The translations under genes and the position numbers were made by a program. Shown piece after piece: positions 43,753 through 53,363 of a stretch of DNA of 64,000 nt. The notes beneath the pieces are model-generated. The model saw only the letters and a list, made by a program, of their open reading frames with translations, was not told where the DNA came from and ran no database searches. The DNA lies in assembly GCF_900105355.1 (NCBI RefSeq), contig NZ_FNSC01000001.1, positions 1,178,001 to 1,242,000 on the forward strand. The letters run 5' to 3'. Every line of letters starts with the position of its first letter. Within the stretch, counting starts at the first letter, position 1. This stretch comes from Pseudomonas anguilliseptica (GTDB lineage Bacteria > Pseudomonadota > Gammaproteobacteria > Pseudomonadales > Pseudomonadaceae).

Positions 43753-44371
43753 TTAGGTGATTGACGTACTGGTCACGGGCTGCGATCCATTCAGGCGAGG
43801 CCGTGGCGGCGGTGTGGATGGGGCGTTGTGGCTCGCCGTCGTGCTGCTCGACCATTTGGAGCGGTTGCGCCAGATGGTCAGCCGTCTCTGCTCGATTGAT
43901 CCATGCCGGGTTGCTGCGAATCAATGCGGCCACCTCGGCAGGATCGGCCCCGGCGCACTCGGTCACGTCGTCGTCAGTCAGTAAGCCCATTTGCATCAGC
44001 TCGGCAGGTCGAACGCCAAGATGGCGAGCCACACGCGCCAGCCATAGGTTGGCCGGCGCTGGTGCTGGTGCGTGGACTATCGACAGACCAGCCCGGTAGC
44101 GCTCCAGCTCAACGCCAGTTAAACGCCGGGTTAGTCCAGGCATTGGCACCACTTGCGCCAGCGCGTCGCCGTGGTCGCGCTTGGCGAGCCTTTCCACGCT
44201 GCGTTGATCCATGCCGGTGACGGTGCGCTGAATTATCTCGCCGCCATCCATCAGCAGCAGCCATAGCCACGCACTGACCGGCAAAGGTTCGGCAGCCTCA
44301 GCCAGTAACTCGGGTTTATGGTCACGCACGAACACACGCACAGCGTCGGTGATTCGATCAACAGGGCTTAG

Positions 44372-45563
44372 GGAAACCCTGAAGAAGACTTCCTGAATTT
44401 GGCAAAATACCTGAACTCCACCCGCCGAGTTTTCCGATGAAGCAGATGACCTTCGCCGACGCCGAGTACGCCGGCAAGCGCAAGCAAACCCGCAAAGAGC
44501 TGTTCCTGATCGAGATGGATCAGGTTGTGCCGTGGAAGGGTTTGATTGCCTTGATCGAACCGCATTACCCCAAGGGTGAAGGCGGACGTCCAGCCTATCC
44601 GCTGATGGCGATGTTACGGGTTCATTTGATGCAGAACTGGTTCGGCTACAGCGACCCGGCGATGGAGGAGGCTCTGTACGAGACCACCATCCTGCGCCAG
44701 TTTGCGGGTCTGAGCCTGGAGCGCATTCCCGACGAAACCACCATCCTCAACTTCCGCCGATTGCTGGAGAAACACGAACTGGCTGCGGGCATCTTGGCCG
44801 TCATCAATGGCTATTTGGGTGACCGCGGTTTGTCATTGCGCCAAGGCACCATCGTCGATGCCACGCTGATCAATGCGCCGAGTTCGACCAAGAACAAGGA
44901 CGGTAAGCGTGACCCGGAAATGCACCAGACCAAGAAGGGAAACCAGTATTACTTCGGCATGAAGGCGCACATCGGCGTCGATGACGAGTCGGGTTTAGTG
45001 CATAGCGTGGTCGGCACGGCAGCCAATGTTGCAGACGTTACTCAGGTCGACAAGCTGCTACACGGCAAAGAAAACATGGTGGGTGCCGACGCGGGTTACA
45101 CCGGCGTAGAGAAGCGGCCAGAACATGAAGGCCGTGAAGTGATCTGGCAGATCGCAGCCCGCCGCAGTACGTACAACACGTTGAGTAAGCGCAGCGCGCT
45201 GTACAAAGCCAAGCGCAAGATCGAGAAGGCCAAGGCGCAAGTTCGCGCCAAGGTCGAGCACCCGTTCCGGGTGATCAAGCGTCAGTTCGGTTATGTGAAG
45301 ACGCGTTTCCGTGGCCTGGCCAAAAACACCGCACAACTGGTAACGCTGTTCGCCCTGTCGAACCTGTGGATGGCCCGTCGACATTTGCTGACGAATGCAG
45401 GAGAGGTGCGCCTGTAATGTGGGAAATGACCGCTGCGAGGTGCTCGCGGCGGCCAGAAACACCGAAATGAGCGGATGACTTGATCGTTTTTGATCAGTTT
45501 TCCGCTTTCAAAATCAGCGGAGGCTGAAGTTGACCGGAAATACAGGGCTACTTCAGACCATCC
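44372..45563 (+). mobile_element. IS5-family insertion sequence, copy 4
   Basis: 1192 bp, flanked by TTAG at 44368-44371 and 45564-45567. The left end GGAAACCCTGAAG differs from the other copies (GGATGGTCTGAA) while the right end complement is GGATGGTCTGAAG. It has many silent differences from copies 1-3. It interrupts the 5' part of the TubC-like gene. Confidence 0.92.
44437..45417 (+). CDS. IS5-family transposase (copy 4)
   Basis: A 326-residue transposase, complete, with the same DDE residues (TIVDATLIN, GADAGYTGVE, KVEHPFRVIK). It differs at several residues from copies 1-3, for example NTLSKRSAL for KKLGKRSAL and QIAARRST for QVAARRST. Confidence 0.94.
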   Translation: MKQMTFADAEYAGKRKQTRKELFLIEMDQVVPWKGLIALIEPHYPKGEGGRPAYPLMAMLRVHLMQNWFGYSDPAMEEALYETTILRQFAGLSLERIPDETTILNFRRLLEKHELAAGILAVINGYLGDRGLSLRQGTIVDATLINAPSSTKNKDGKRDPEMHQTKKGNQYYFGMKAHIGVDDESGLVHSVVGTAANVADVTQVDKLLHGKENMVGADAGYTGVEKRPEHEGREVIWQIAARRSTYNTLSKRSALYKAKRKIEKAKAQVRAKVEHPFRVIKRQFGYVKTRFRGLAKNTAQLVTLFALSNLWMARRHLLTNAGEVRL

Positions 45564-45635
45564 TTAGGCGCAGATTGCCGCCGATAACTTCAACGGCAAG
45601 GCCGGCACGCTGTAAATATTCCATAGCGGCCATGT

Positions 45636-47327
45636 TCAAAACTCCTCGAAGTCGGCAGACACGCTATTTACCGGCTCAGGTAGTGGCGAATTTGGCGAAT
45701 GCGGCGAATGCCCCCGGTTTTGCTGGGTTTCGATGTGGCGAATGGGTGGCGAATCGTGGCGAATTTCAACAGCAAGGCACTGCTCGCCATTTTTGTTCGC
45801 CGCTAATTCGCCATCGTTCGCCACTGATTCGCCACTGGCAAACGCCCTAACTGCTTGGACTTTCGCCGCTTTCGCCAGATTCGCCACGCCTTCGGGTAGT
45901 GAATGCGGATTGACCTCAAACGCTTGCTGATTGCCGCCGGGGAATACCAGCCAGCCGGCGGCAACCAAAGTCGATAACGCGCTACGTGCCTTGGTAGCAG
46001 AGCGAAACTTGCGCGGGCCACCCTTGAGCACGCTCGTTACCGTCCGAGCTTCAGCGTGCGCAGTCAGCCAGCCCAACAGCTCTAGAGCCTCCCTGTTACT
46101 GCTCGACTCTGCGGCGTTGCTGCCTAGGTAGCGCGCCCACTCACCGAGCGAATGACCGGCAACTTCACAAGCGGCGGTCATGGTCTTGGCACTTATCGCT
46201 GGCTCGCCGTCGAACAATGCAAAGCCGGCGGCTAATCGGCGCGCTAACTCTCCACTGCGGCTAGCGAAGGGTTTAAGCGGCCCGCCATACTCCCCGAGAC
46301 TTCTCATCTCGCCTTCAACGCGGTTATAAAATGCAATCCAGACTTCCAGCCCCTCGGGTGTCAAGCCGATAACCGGCGGCTTAACTGCGCCGTCGATACC
46401 GGCGAACGATTCGAGTAAGGCGATCTCTTTGCAGCGCTCCCAATAGCGTTGCACTGCCGCGCTTTGATAAGCGTTGGTTTTGAGGCTGTCCGTACTGATA
46501 AATCGCGTGCCGGCGATTGACGGTGCGCTGCTCATCAGGAACCTTGGCAAGAAACCTTGTCCTTGCAGTAGCGGATTATTCAACGCCTCTCGAACAGTCG
46601 GTTCTTGCGCCATCATATGCACGCTGAATCGACGGTCGTAGGCGATCCCGCTAGAAGCATCAGCGCCCATACGGTCGCGCTCGGCTTGGCCGTTATCGAA
46701 CAGCTTAACCAAGCCACCGAGGGTTGCCGTCACGGTGTCAGCTTTCATGCTGTGGCCACCAAAGATGGTGCCGCATTCGTCGGTGAACCATGCGCCGCTG
46801 GGCATACCTTGAATGAAGTCCCCGGCGATTTTCTCGAAGGTCGCATCGGTGTAAAGCGCGCGCGGATTGAATGGCGCGGTGTGGCTGGCGAGAAACTCTT
46901 TCAAGGCCTTAGCGCTCAAGCCTTCCTGCATACTGCGAAACTCTGCGGCCTCGACGGCGTAACCATCGCGAGCCACGCGTTCGGCCTCGGTGATTGTCTT
47001 GAAGGCCAGCCGGTAACACTCACTCTTTCGGTCACCAGAGTCAGCCAGCGCCAACTGAAACAATGAACAGGGCATTCCTGCCGGATTACTTACATGGGGT
47101 GCGTTAACTCGCGTCTGCGCCAGATAAGCAACCGCTGCAATAAAGCACTGAGCTGCTAATGCCTCGGGCGCGGCCACGTAACGCGCCGTCGCACGCACAG
47201 CGTCGCGCATGGTTGCCGGTAGGCTGTCGGTCGGGTACGCCTTGCCCGGCGGCTCAGTCAGCAGCACGTCAGGTGTGCGCCATTCGATGGCAGGTGCTTG
47301 CATAGCAGTCATAAACGGCGCGTTCAT
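45636..47327 (-). CDS. DUF3987 island protein (primase/helicase-associated)
   Basis: A 563-residue protein of the DUF3987 family, typical of satellite-like islands where it follows a Toprim primase. The P-loop-like stretch LALADSGDRKSECYRLAFK is degenerate compared with a true Walker A. Later motifs include GAWFTDECGTIFGGHSMK and SVHMMAQEPTVREALNNPLLQGQGFLPRFLMS. The last 100 residues are low-complexity and AT-richer. It starts with an ATG overlapping the primase stop (4 bases), and its stop touches the start of the TubC-like gene. It probably works with the primase in replicating the excised island; this is inferred from gene order. Confidence 0.82.
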   Translation of the reverse strand: MNAPFMTAMQAPAIEWRTPDVLLTEPPGKAYPTDSLPATMRDAVRATARYVAAPEALAAQCFIAAVAYLAQTRVNAPHVSNPAGMPCSLFQLALADSGDRKSECYRLAFKTITEAERVARDGYAVEAAEFRSMQEGLSAKALKEFLASHTAPFNPRALYTDATFEKIAGDFIQGMPSGAWFTDECGTIFGGHSMKADTVTATLGGLVKLFDNGQAERDRMGADASSGIAYDRRFSVHMMAQEPTVREALNNPLLQGQGFLPRFLMSSAPSIAGTRFISTDSLKTNAYQSAAVQRYWERCKEIALLESFAGIDGAVKPPVIGLTPEGLEVWIAFYNRVEGEMRSLGEYGGPLKPFASRSGELARRLAAGFALFDGEPAISAKTMTAACEVAGHSLGEWARYLGSNAAESSSNREALELLGWLTAHAEARTVTSVLKGGPRKFRSATKARSALSTLVAAGWLVFPGGNQQAFEVNPHSLPEGVANLAKAAKVQAVRAFASGESVANDGELAANKNGEQCLAVEIRHDSPPIRHIETQQNRGHSPHSPNSPLPEPVNSVSADFEEF

Positions 47328-48196
47328 TGATTAGCCTCCCGCCATTGGCGCAGGTCGTTAAAGTCCGAGCATGTCAGCGGCGCATTGGCTGGCCAGTCGG
47401 GCAGCACCAGCCCGCAACCGAGTGCGGCGGCGGCCTTGATTGCAGCCGTGCGGCCCGGATTGCCCTCGGTCATGCGGTCGTCGTCACCGGCAACGATCAA
47501 CACAGCGTCGGGGTGCTGGCGCTGTAGTCGCTGGCCGGCCGGTAGCAGGTTGCCGGCATTCATGGCGCAGGCTACAGCGGCCCCGGTTTCCTCATGGATG
47601 GTCACGCCAGTGGCCATGCCCTCGCACAAATACAGCGGCTTACCGCTGGTGATGATGCCCAGCACTGAGCACGCGCCCTTGACCATGCCGCCGAACAGAA
47701 AACGCTTGTCGCCGTCGGGCTTGATGCGCTGCAAGTTCACCAGGTGGCCGTCACGGGTAAGCGGCACCAGCAGTACGTCACCCGACTGGCGCAAGGCGTG
47801 CGGCCTTATGCCCTTGGCGACTAGATACGGGTGTGCAGGATCGGCGCGGCGAGCGTCACGCCATAGCCGTTTGGCATTCTCGGCTGCGGCTTGCTGGCGC
47901 TGGTGCTGCTCAGCTTCGCGCTGGTTGCGTGCCTGCTCGATGCGCTGGCTAATCAGCTGCGCTTCTAGGTGGTCGAGAGGTTTGCGGCTGCTCCAGGTAT
48001 GCGAAGTGCCGGCCTTCCAACTGCCGAAACAGCCCGACGCGATGCCGTCTGCGTGCAAGACGTACCAGCCGTTCAAGCTGCCTTGCTTGTCGCCGTCAAG
48101 GTGTACGCGGTGAATGCCGCCATCAGGAATAGGCAGCCAATCAAGCGGCCCGTAGGCGGCCTGTAGCGCGTCGCGGAACTGAATCACGCAATCCAT
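47324..48196 (-). CDS. Toprim-domain primase-like protein
   Basis: A 290-residue protein with a basic helical stretch (about residues 80-118, LISQRIEQARNQREAEQHQRQQAAAENAKRLWRDA). A Toprim domain follows: LYLCEGMATGVTIHEETG carries the catalytic Glu and LIVAGDDDRMTEGNPG the Asp pair. It resembles the P4-alpha-like primases of phage satellites. The N-terminal part (HRVHLDGDKQGSLNGWYVLHADGIASGCFGSWKAG) is common in island primases. It overlaps the next gene by 4 bases and the small upstream gene by 13 bases. Confidence 0.87.
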   Translation of the reverse strand: MDCVIQFRDALQAAYGPLDWLPIPDGGIHRVHLDGDKQGSLNGWYVLHADGIASGCFGSWKAGTSHTWSSRKPLDHLEAQLISQRIEQARNQREAEQHQRQQAAAENAKRLWRDARRADPAHPYLVAKGIRPHALRQSGDVLLVPLTRDGHLVNLQRIKPDGDKRFLFGGMVKGACSVLGIITSGKPLYLCEGMATGVTIHEETGAAVACAMNAGNLLPAGQRLQRQHPDAVLIVAGDDDRMTEGNPGRTAAIKAAAALGCGLVLPDWPANAPLTCSDFNDLRQWREANQ

Positions 48197-48324
48197 AGCA
48201 GCACCTCCAGACCGAACAGCAGCACTAGGTCAGCACCAGCCGGCGCGATGGCGAACAGGTAGCGCTGGGCTGAATTTTTTGCAGCCGGGTAAGCTACCCG
48301 CTGTTTGCAGGTTGAGTTATCCAT
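48184..48324 (-). CDS. Short hypothetical protein between alpA and the primase gene
   Basis: A 46-residue frame beginning MDNSTCKQRVAYPAAKNSAQRYLFAIAPAGADLVLLFGLEVLLWIA, with AGGAAGG nine bases before the ATG at 48324. The C-terminal 18 residues are hydrophobic enough for one membrane segment. It overlaps the start of the primase gene by 13 bases, so it may serve for translational coupling. Small size keeps confidence low. Confidence 0.45.
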   Translation of the reverse strand: MDNSTCKQRVAYPAAKNSAQRYLFAIAPAGADLVLLFGLEVLLWIA

Positions 48325-48329
48325 AAGGG

Positions 48330-48554
48330 CTAGCCTTCCTGTTTGGTCAGGAAAGAATCGACAGCCTCGGGCGACCAGCGCACCGAGCGGCCAAAGCGCA
48401 TAGGCGCAGGAAAGCCGGGCGACTGAGACCAGCGCCACCAAGTGGTTCGGCTAACTTGGTATTTCGTACAGAGTTGCGCAGCAGTAGCGCGTGCGCCTTG
48501 GATCGGCAGGTTGGGTGCGGCGTTTACGGTGTTGCGGGCGGCAATCTGAGCCAT
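48330..48554 (-). CDS. AlpA-family regulator (excisionase-like)
   Basis: A 74-residue MerR-like winged-helix protein with the AlpA core ATAAQLCTKYQVSRTTWWRWSQSPGFPAPMRFGRSVRWSPEAVDSFL. In P4-like elements AlpA activates integrase expression or acts as an excision factor. The start at 48554 follows GGAG-type sequence in the intergenic region; the longer frame to 48842 is not conserved. Several dyad sequences at 48649-48730 lie just upstream. Confidence 0.85.
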   Translation of the reverse strand: MAQIAARNTVNAAPNLPIQGARATAAQLCTKYQVSRTTWWRWSQSPGFPAPMRFGRSVRWSPEAVDSFLTKQEG

Positions 48555-48828
48555 GGTTTGGTTCTCCAAAAATGTAATGGAAAACCCTCGGGGGCGAAAC
48601 GTAATCCACCATCTCTGGTGAAGGGGCTGCTTAATCACGTTCGTCTGGTTTCTGCGTGAAATGCAGAAATTGCGTTTGCGCAATATCAGTAACCCTAATA
48701 CATTCCGTAACGTGCTTAGCAAATTGCTAACACATTGAAGCCGTCTCAAATGCTTCATACCCCCCTCGGGGTTGTTTACTGGCCTAGCCGGTTTGCAAAA
48801 AGGACGTTCCACCGTCCCCTCGAACGAA

Positions 48829-48858
48829 CCTCGGTATTCCACTACCGGGGTTTTTTTT
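48829..48858 (+). terminator. Orphan rho-independent terminator
   Basis: Stem CCTCGGTA / TACCGGGG with one G-T pair, followed by eight T on the plus strand. No plus-strand gene precedes it within the island, so it may end a small or antisense RNA. Confidence 0.55.
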
Positions 48859-49058
48859 CGTCTGCATTCCAGCCTTACAGCAACGTTTCATCCCATAATG
48901 TAGGTGGTGAAACGTGTAGTCATCTTAGCGAACTACCTGAACCGATCAAAGCCAGCGGTTTAAGAACGGTAAGACTCAAACGTTTTACTACCTATAAGCA
49001 TGCAAAGCCCCTAGCGCCGGGGCCTGCATCGTGGCTGTATATGCATACACGCATAGAA

Positions 49059-49088
49059 CCGCAGACAACCGCAGACAACCGCAGACAA
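49059..49088. repeat. Three tandem 10-base repeats next to the integrase gene
   Basis: Unit CCGCAGACAA, three exact copies head to tail plus a partial fourth (CCG). They lie 20 bases beyond the integrase stop codon. Possible integrase or excisionase arm sites, or replication iterons. Confidence 0.7.
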
Positions 49089-49107
49089 CCGTCCGTCGGA
49101 TTCCACC

Positions 49108-50532
49108 TCAAACCATCCGACTCGATAGCAGCACCACGTTATCAGCCCGCTCCTTGACCTCTCCCAGCACCAGCGCCAGCGCGCCGTCGAACAGCTCAAC
49201 AGCTCGCCGCTTCTCGGGCAATGCCGCCTCGGGATTGTTGCGGTAGTGCGAGGCCACCACGCCGGTCTGCCCGTGCGCTTGCAGCAGGTCAGACAGGCGA
49301 TCATCGACGCCGTGTTTCTGCATTAGCTGGGTACAGGTGCGGCGCAGGTCACGCGGGGAAAAGTTCGGCACTTGTTGCTGCTCGATAACGGCGTGTTTTG
49401 AGTCAAGCCAGTCAGCCACGGCATGGGTCGGGCTGCTGATAACAATGTGCTGCTTACCGTTGGTAGTCCAAGGCCAAGCGAAGTCGCCATTGATGACGCG
49501 CACCTGCTCGATTATCTGAATGGCACGCGGGGTCAGCGGCACCAGATGCACTCGGCTTTGTGTTTGCCCACCACGGCCCTTGCGATGCATTAGCCGCACG
49601 GTGCCGGCCTCAAGGTTGTAATCGGCCCATGTGGTTTCCATGATGTTCTTGATGCGCTGGCCACCTGTAGCGACGACGAATTGAAACAGCAGCGCCATAA
49701 CCGGCCCGACGCCTTCGGTGCTGCCGATGGTTTCCCAGAACGTGCGCAGCTCGGTATCTGACAAGGCGCGCACAACGGGTGCCGATACCTTTTCAACCTT
49801 GACCATTGCAGCGGGGTTCAACTCCAAGCTGTAAACCTTGGCATTGGCACGGCCCACCACGCTCTCGGCTGTCAGCCCATGATTGAAGGCGGCAACCAAA
49901 AAAGAGCGCATACGTTCGGCTTGCACCTTGGAGCCGCGCTCCCAGATCGGATTAAGCACCGCCAAGATGTGATCGGTGCGCACGTCCCGCGCCTTCATAG
50001 CCATGATGACGGTGTGGTGCTGCATGTTGGTTTTGAATAACCGCTCTAGCTCTTTGACGACGCCGGGAGTGGCCTTGCCGCGCCGCGCCTCGATGTAGTC
50101 CAAGAACAGATCGGCAAAGCTCCCGCGTGCGGCGGTAATCTCGGCTACCCGCGCCAACTCTGCGGCGGCTAGTTCTGCATCTAGACGCGCAGCATCGGCG
50201 GCGGTCTGTGTTTCGGCTGCCTGTTCGGCCCTCAGCTCTAGGTATTTGCCCAGCCCGCCAGCTTTGCCAACCTCACCAGCGACTCGCAATGCTTCAGCGC
50301 GCATGCCGTCAAGGTCGCTCTCTTCCGTGCCGGGTTTCGGTTTCTTGGCGAGGATACCCAACGGCAGGCGGTTGTCACTGCTGGGGGTTCGCTCTCGGTA
50401 ATACGCATTGATTGCCCCGGATGCTTTGCGCTCCAGTAACAAAGTCCCCTTGCCACGGGAACTAACCGGCTCAGACTGCCGGGTCTTAACTGCGTAGGCT
50501 TCCATCTCTGTCATTCGCGTGCGCTTAACCAT
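49108..50532 (-). CDS. int: Tyrosine recombinase (island integrase)
   Basis: A 474-residue tyrosine recombinase. The N-terminal part has a DUF4102-like / arm-binding character, the core-binding helices are near SFADLFLDYIEARRGKATPGVVKELERLF, and the catalytic domain has the first Arg in VATGGQRIKNIMETTW. The box PRDLRRTCTQLMQKHG has Arg in place of the usual first His, as in a subset of island integrases. The His of LQAHGQTGVVASHYRNN precedes the nucleophile Tyr. I chose the ATG at 50532 (GGGGAG upstream) over the TTG at 50619. It lies about 170 bases from the tRNA-Thr end at 50705, its likely target. Confidence 0.88.
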   Translation of the reverse strand: MVKRTRMTEMEAYAVKTRQSEPVSSRGKGTLLLERKASGAINAYYRERTPSSDNRLPLGILAKKPKPGTEESDLDGMRAEALRVAGEVGKAGGLGKYLELRAEQAAETQTAADAARLDAELAAAELARVAEITAARGSFADLFLDYIEARRGKATPGVVKELERLFKTNMQHHTVIMAMKARDVRTDHILAVLNPIWERGSKVQAERMRSFLVAAFNHGLTAESVVGRANAKVYSLELNPAAMVKVEKVSAPVVRALSDTELRTFWETIGSTEGVGPVMALLFQFVVATGGQRIKNIMETTWADYNLEAGTVRLMHRKGRGGQTQSRVHLVPLTPRAIQIIEQVRVINGDFAWPWTTNGKQHIVISSPTHAVADWLDSKHAVIEQQQVPNFSPRDLRRTCTQLMQKHGVDDRLSDLLQAHGQTGVVASHYRNNPEAALPEKRRAVELFDGALALVLGEVKERADNVVLLSSRMV

Positions 50533-50704
50533 TTCGCTCCCCGATTCCCTTCCGCTTTCCCCGTTCGCTCCCCGTTTCTCATGCAAAGTCAGGGTATCCG
50601 GTGAAACGTAGAAAAACAACGAATAGGCTACAAGCCCCGTAAATACTGCACAACCATGAGAAAACGAAAACTAACGATACGCCGAAAAACACCAAAGCTA
50701 ACCG

Positions 50705-50749
50705 CTTGTAATCAGTAGCTCCCGGGTTCGATTCCTGGTGCCGGCACCA
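50705..50749. other. 3' end of tRNA-Thr(TGT): island attachment site
   Basis: The sequence from CTTGTAATCAG through the T-arm GGGTTCGATTCCTGG to TGCCGGCACCA matches the anticodon-loop-to-3' end of Pseudomonas tRNA-Thr with anticodon TGT. The D-arm and 5' acceptor strand are absent upstream, so this is not a working tRNA. It is best read as the attR created when the island integrated into a tRNA-Thr gene. Confidence 0.85.
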
Positions 50750-50760
50750 TATAAAGAAAG

Positions 50761-50784
50761 CCCCGCAGCGATGCGGGGTTTTTT
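50761..50784 (+). terminator. Terminator downstream of the tRNA-Thr fragment
   Basis: CCCCGCA-GCGA-TGCGGGG with six T. It is likely the original terminator of the tRNA-Thr transcript, left on the chromosome side of the island. Confidence 0.88.
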
Positions 50785-50884
50785 ATGCATGTTGAAAGTG
50801 CCATGACTTGCCCGCCTAGACTCAGCTTGCAACACTGCCAGGCACAACACTTACCGTCCGCCTCTTTAAAAAAGGTATAGGCCC

Positions 50885-51948
<1,064 letters not shown>

Positions 51949-51952
<4 letters not shown>

Positions 51953-52815
51953 AAGGCATCATTCTCGCCGGCGGCTCCGGCAGCCGCCTGCATCCGATTA
52001 CCCTGGGCGTGTCCAAGCAACTGCTGCCGATCTATGACAAGCCGATGATCTACTACCCGATCTCGGTGCTGATGCTCGCCGGCGTGCGCGAGATTCTGAT
52101 CATATCCACCCCGCAGGACCTGCCCAACTTTCAGAAGATGCTCGGTGACGGCAGCCAATTTGGCGTGCACTTCGAATACATCGAGCAGCCCTCACCCGAC
52201 GGCCTGGCGCAGGCCTTTATTTTGGGCGAAGGTTTTATCGGTAAGGACTCGCTGTGCCTGATCCTTGGCGACAATATCTTCCATGGCCAGCACTTCACCG
52301 AGAAACTCCTGCGCGCCGCCGCCGAACCTTCGGGCGCTACGGTCTTTGGCTATTGGGTCAATGATCCGCAGCGCTTTGGCGTGGTCGAGTTCGACGCCCA
52401 AGGCAAGGCCATCTCCATCGAGGAGAAACCCGCCGAACCGAAGTCTAGCTACGCGGTGACCGGCCTATACTTCTACGACAACGATGTGGTCAAAATCGCC
52501 AAAGCGGTCAAACCTTCGGCGCGCGGCGAGCTGGAAATCACCGACGTCAACAACGCTTACCTGCAGCGCGGCGATTTGCGTGTAGAGCGCTTCGGCCGTG
52601 GCTTTGCCTGGCTCGACACCGGTACCCACGACAGCCTGCTAGAAGCATCGCAATACGTGCAGACCATCGAGCACCGCCAGGGCCTGAAAGTTGCCTGCCT
52701 GGAAGAAATCGCCTATCAGCAGGGCTGGATCGATCGCCAGCAACTGCTGGCCCAAGCCAAGGCTTTTGGCAAAACCGGCTACGGCCAGTACTTGTTCAAA
52801 CTGGCCGAGGAGTAA
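51949..52815 (+). CDS. rmlA: Glucose-1-phosphate thymidylyltransferase
   Basis: A 288-residue nucleotidyltransferase that joins dTTP and glucose-1-phosphate, the first step to dTDP-rhamnose. The pyrophosphorylase signature is [36 protein letters not shown], and ILGDNIFHG holds the metal-binding Asp. Start ATG overlaps the rmlB stop. It is feedback-inhibited by dTDP-rhamnose in characterised homologues. Confidence 0.95.
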
Positions 52816-52817
52816 GC

Positions 52818-53363
52818 ATGCAGGCAATCAAGACTGAGCTGCCCGGTGTGCTCATTCTCGAGCCCAAGGTGTTCGGCGATCAGCGCGGCTTTTTCTTCGA
52901 AAGCTTCAACGCCCGCAGCTTCGCTGAAACCACAGGTCTGCAGCGCGAGTTTGTCCAGGACAACCATTCGCGCTCGCAACGCGGCGTATTGCGCGGCCTG
53001 CATTACCAAGTACAACAGGCGCAGGGCAAACTGGTGCGGGTCACCGCCGGCGAAGTTTATGACGTAGCCGTGGATCTACGCCGCAGCTCGCCGACCTTCG
53101 GCCACTGGGTCGGCGCGCACCTGTCCGCCGAAAACAAGCGACAAATGTGGGTGCCGGAAGGTTTTGCCCATGGCTTTGTCGTACTCAGCGAATTCGCCGA
53201 ATTTCTCTACAAAACCACCGACTACTACGCCCCCGAACATGAGCGCTGTATCCGCTGGGATGATCCGACCCTAGCTATCGATTGGCCGCTGGATGGCGCT
53301 CCGCAGCTCTCGGCCAAGGATCAGTCCGGCCTCAGCTTCGCTGATGCGCAGGTTTTCCCATGA
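52818..53363 (+). CDS. rmlC: dTDP-4-dehydrorhamnose 3,5-epimerase
   Basis: A 181-residue cupin epimerase acting on dTDP-4-keto-6-deoxyglucose. Typical motifs are PKVFGDQRGFFFESFNARSFAE, QDNHSRSQRGVLRGLHYQ with the catalytic His, and WVPEGFAHGFVVLSE. It starts two bases after the rmlA stop and overlaps rmlD by 4 bases. Confidence 0.95.
   Translation: MQAIKTELPGVLILEPKVFGDQRGFFFESFNARSFAETTGLQREFVQDNHSRSQRGVLRGLHYQVQQAQGKLVRVTAGEVYDVAVDLRRSSPTFGHWVGAHLSAENKRQMWVPEGFAHGFVVLSEFAEFLYKTTDYYAPEHERCIRWDDPTLAIDWPLDGAPQLSAKDQSGLSFADAQVFP

Larger units (their letters stand above)
42456..45633 (-). pseudogene. TubC-docking-like island protein gene split by two IS5 copies
   Basis: The three pieces 45564-45633, 43753-44367 and 42456-42556 join in frame, one target copy removed at each site, to give 261 residues. 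The N-terminus MAAMEYLQRAGLAVEVIGGNLRLSP with VRVFVRDHKPELLAE resembles the TubC N-terminal docking domain often found in island proteins. The C-terminus NHLTACKACYAPKSRYCAAGAELRQRY has three Cys in a zinc-finger-like pattern. Its stop and start touch the neighbouring genes, as expected in an operon after the DUF3987 gene. The two insertions surely abolish function and put IS termini inside the operon. Confidence 0.85.
48555..49107. promoter_or_regulatory. Island control region between alpA and the integrase gene
   Basis: About 550 bases without a convincing gene. Three dyads lie close together: TTTCTGC/GCAGAAA (48649-48655 and 48663-48669), ATTGCG-TTTG-CGCAAT (48669-48684) and TTAGCAA-A-TTGCTAA (48716-48730). 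A plus-strand terminator lies at 48829-48858. Three 10-base direct repeats lie at 49059-49088. Together this looks like a control region or an origin. Confidence 0.5.

Noticed and set aside
11107..45563. Composite transposon carrying the lhp cluster between IS5 copies 1 and 3
   Set aside because: Each copy has its own TTAG duplication on both sides, which shows independent insertions and not movement of the whole interval.
49059..49091. CRISPR array
   Set aside because: The repeats are 10 bases long with no spacers between them and no cas genes nearby.
50705..50749. Functional tRNA-Thr gene
   Set aside because: The D-arm and the 5' acceptor strand are missing upstream. Only the 3' 45 bases match, which is the pattern of an attachment site.
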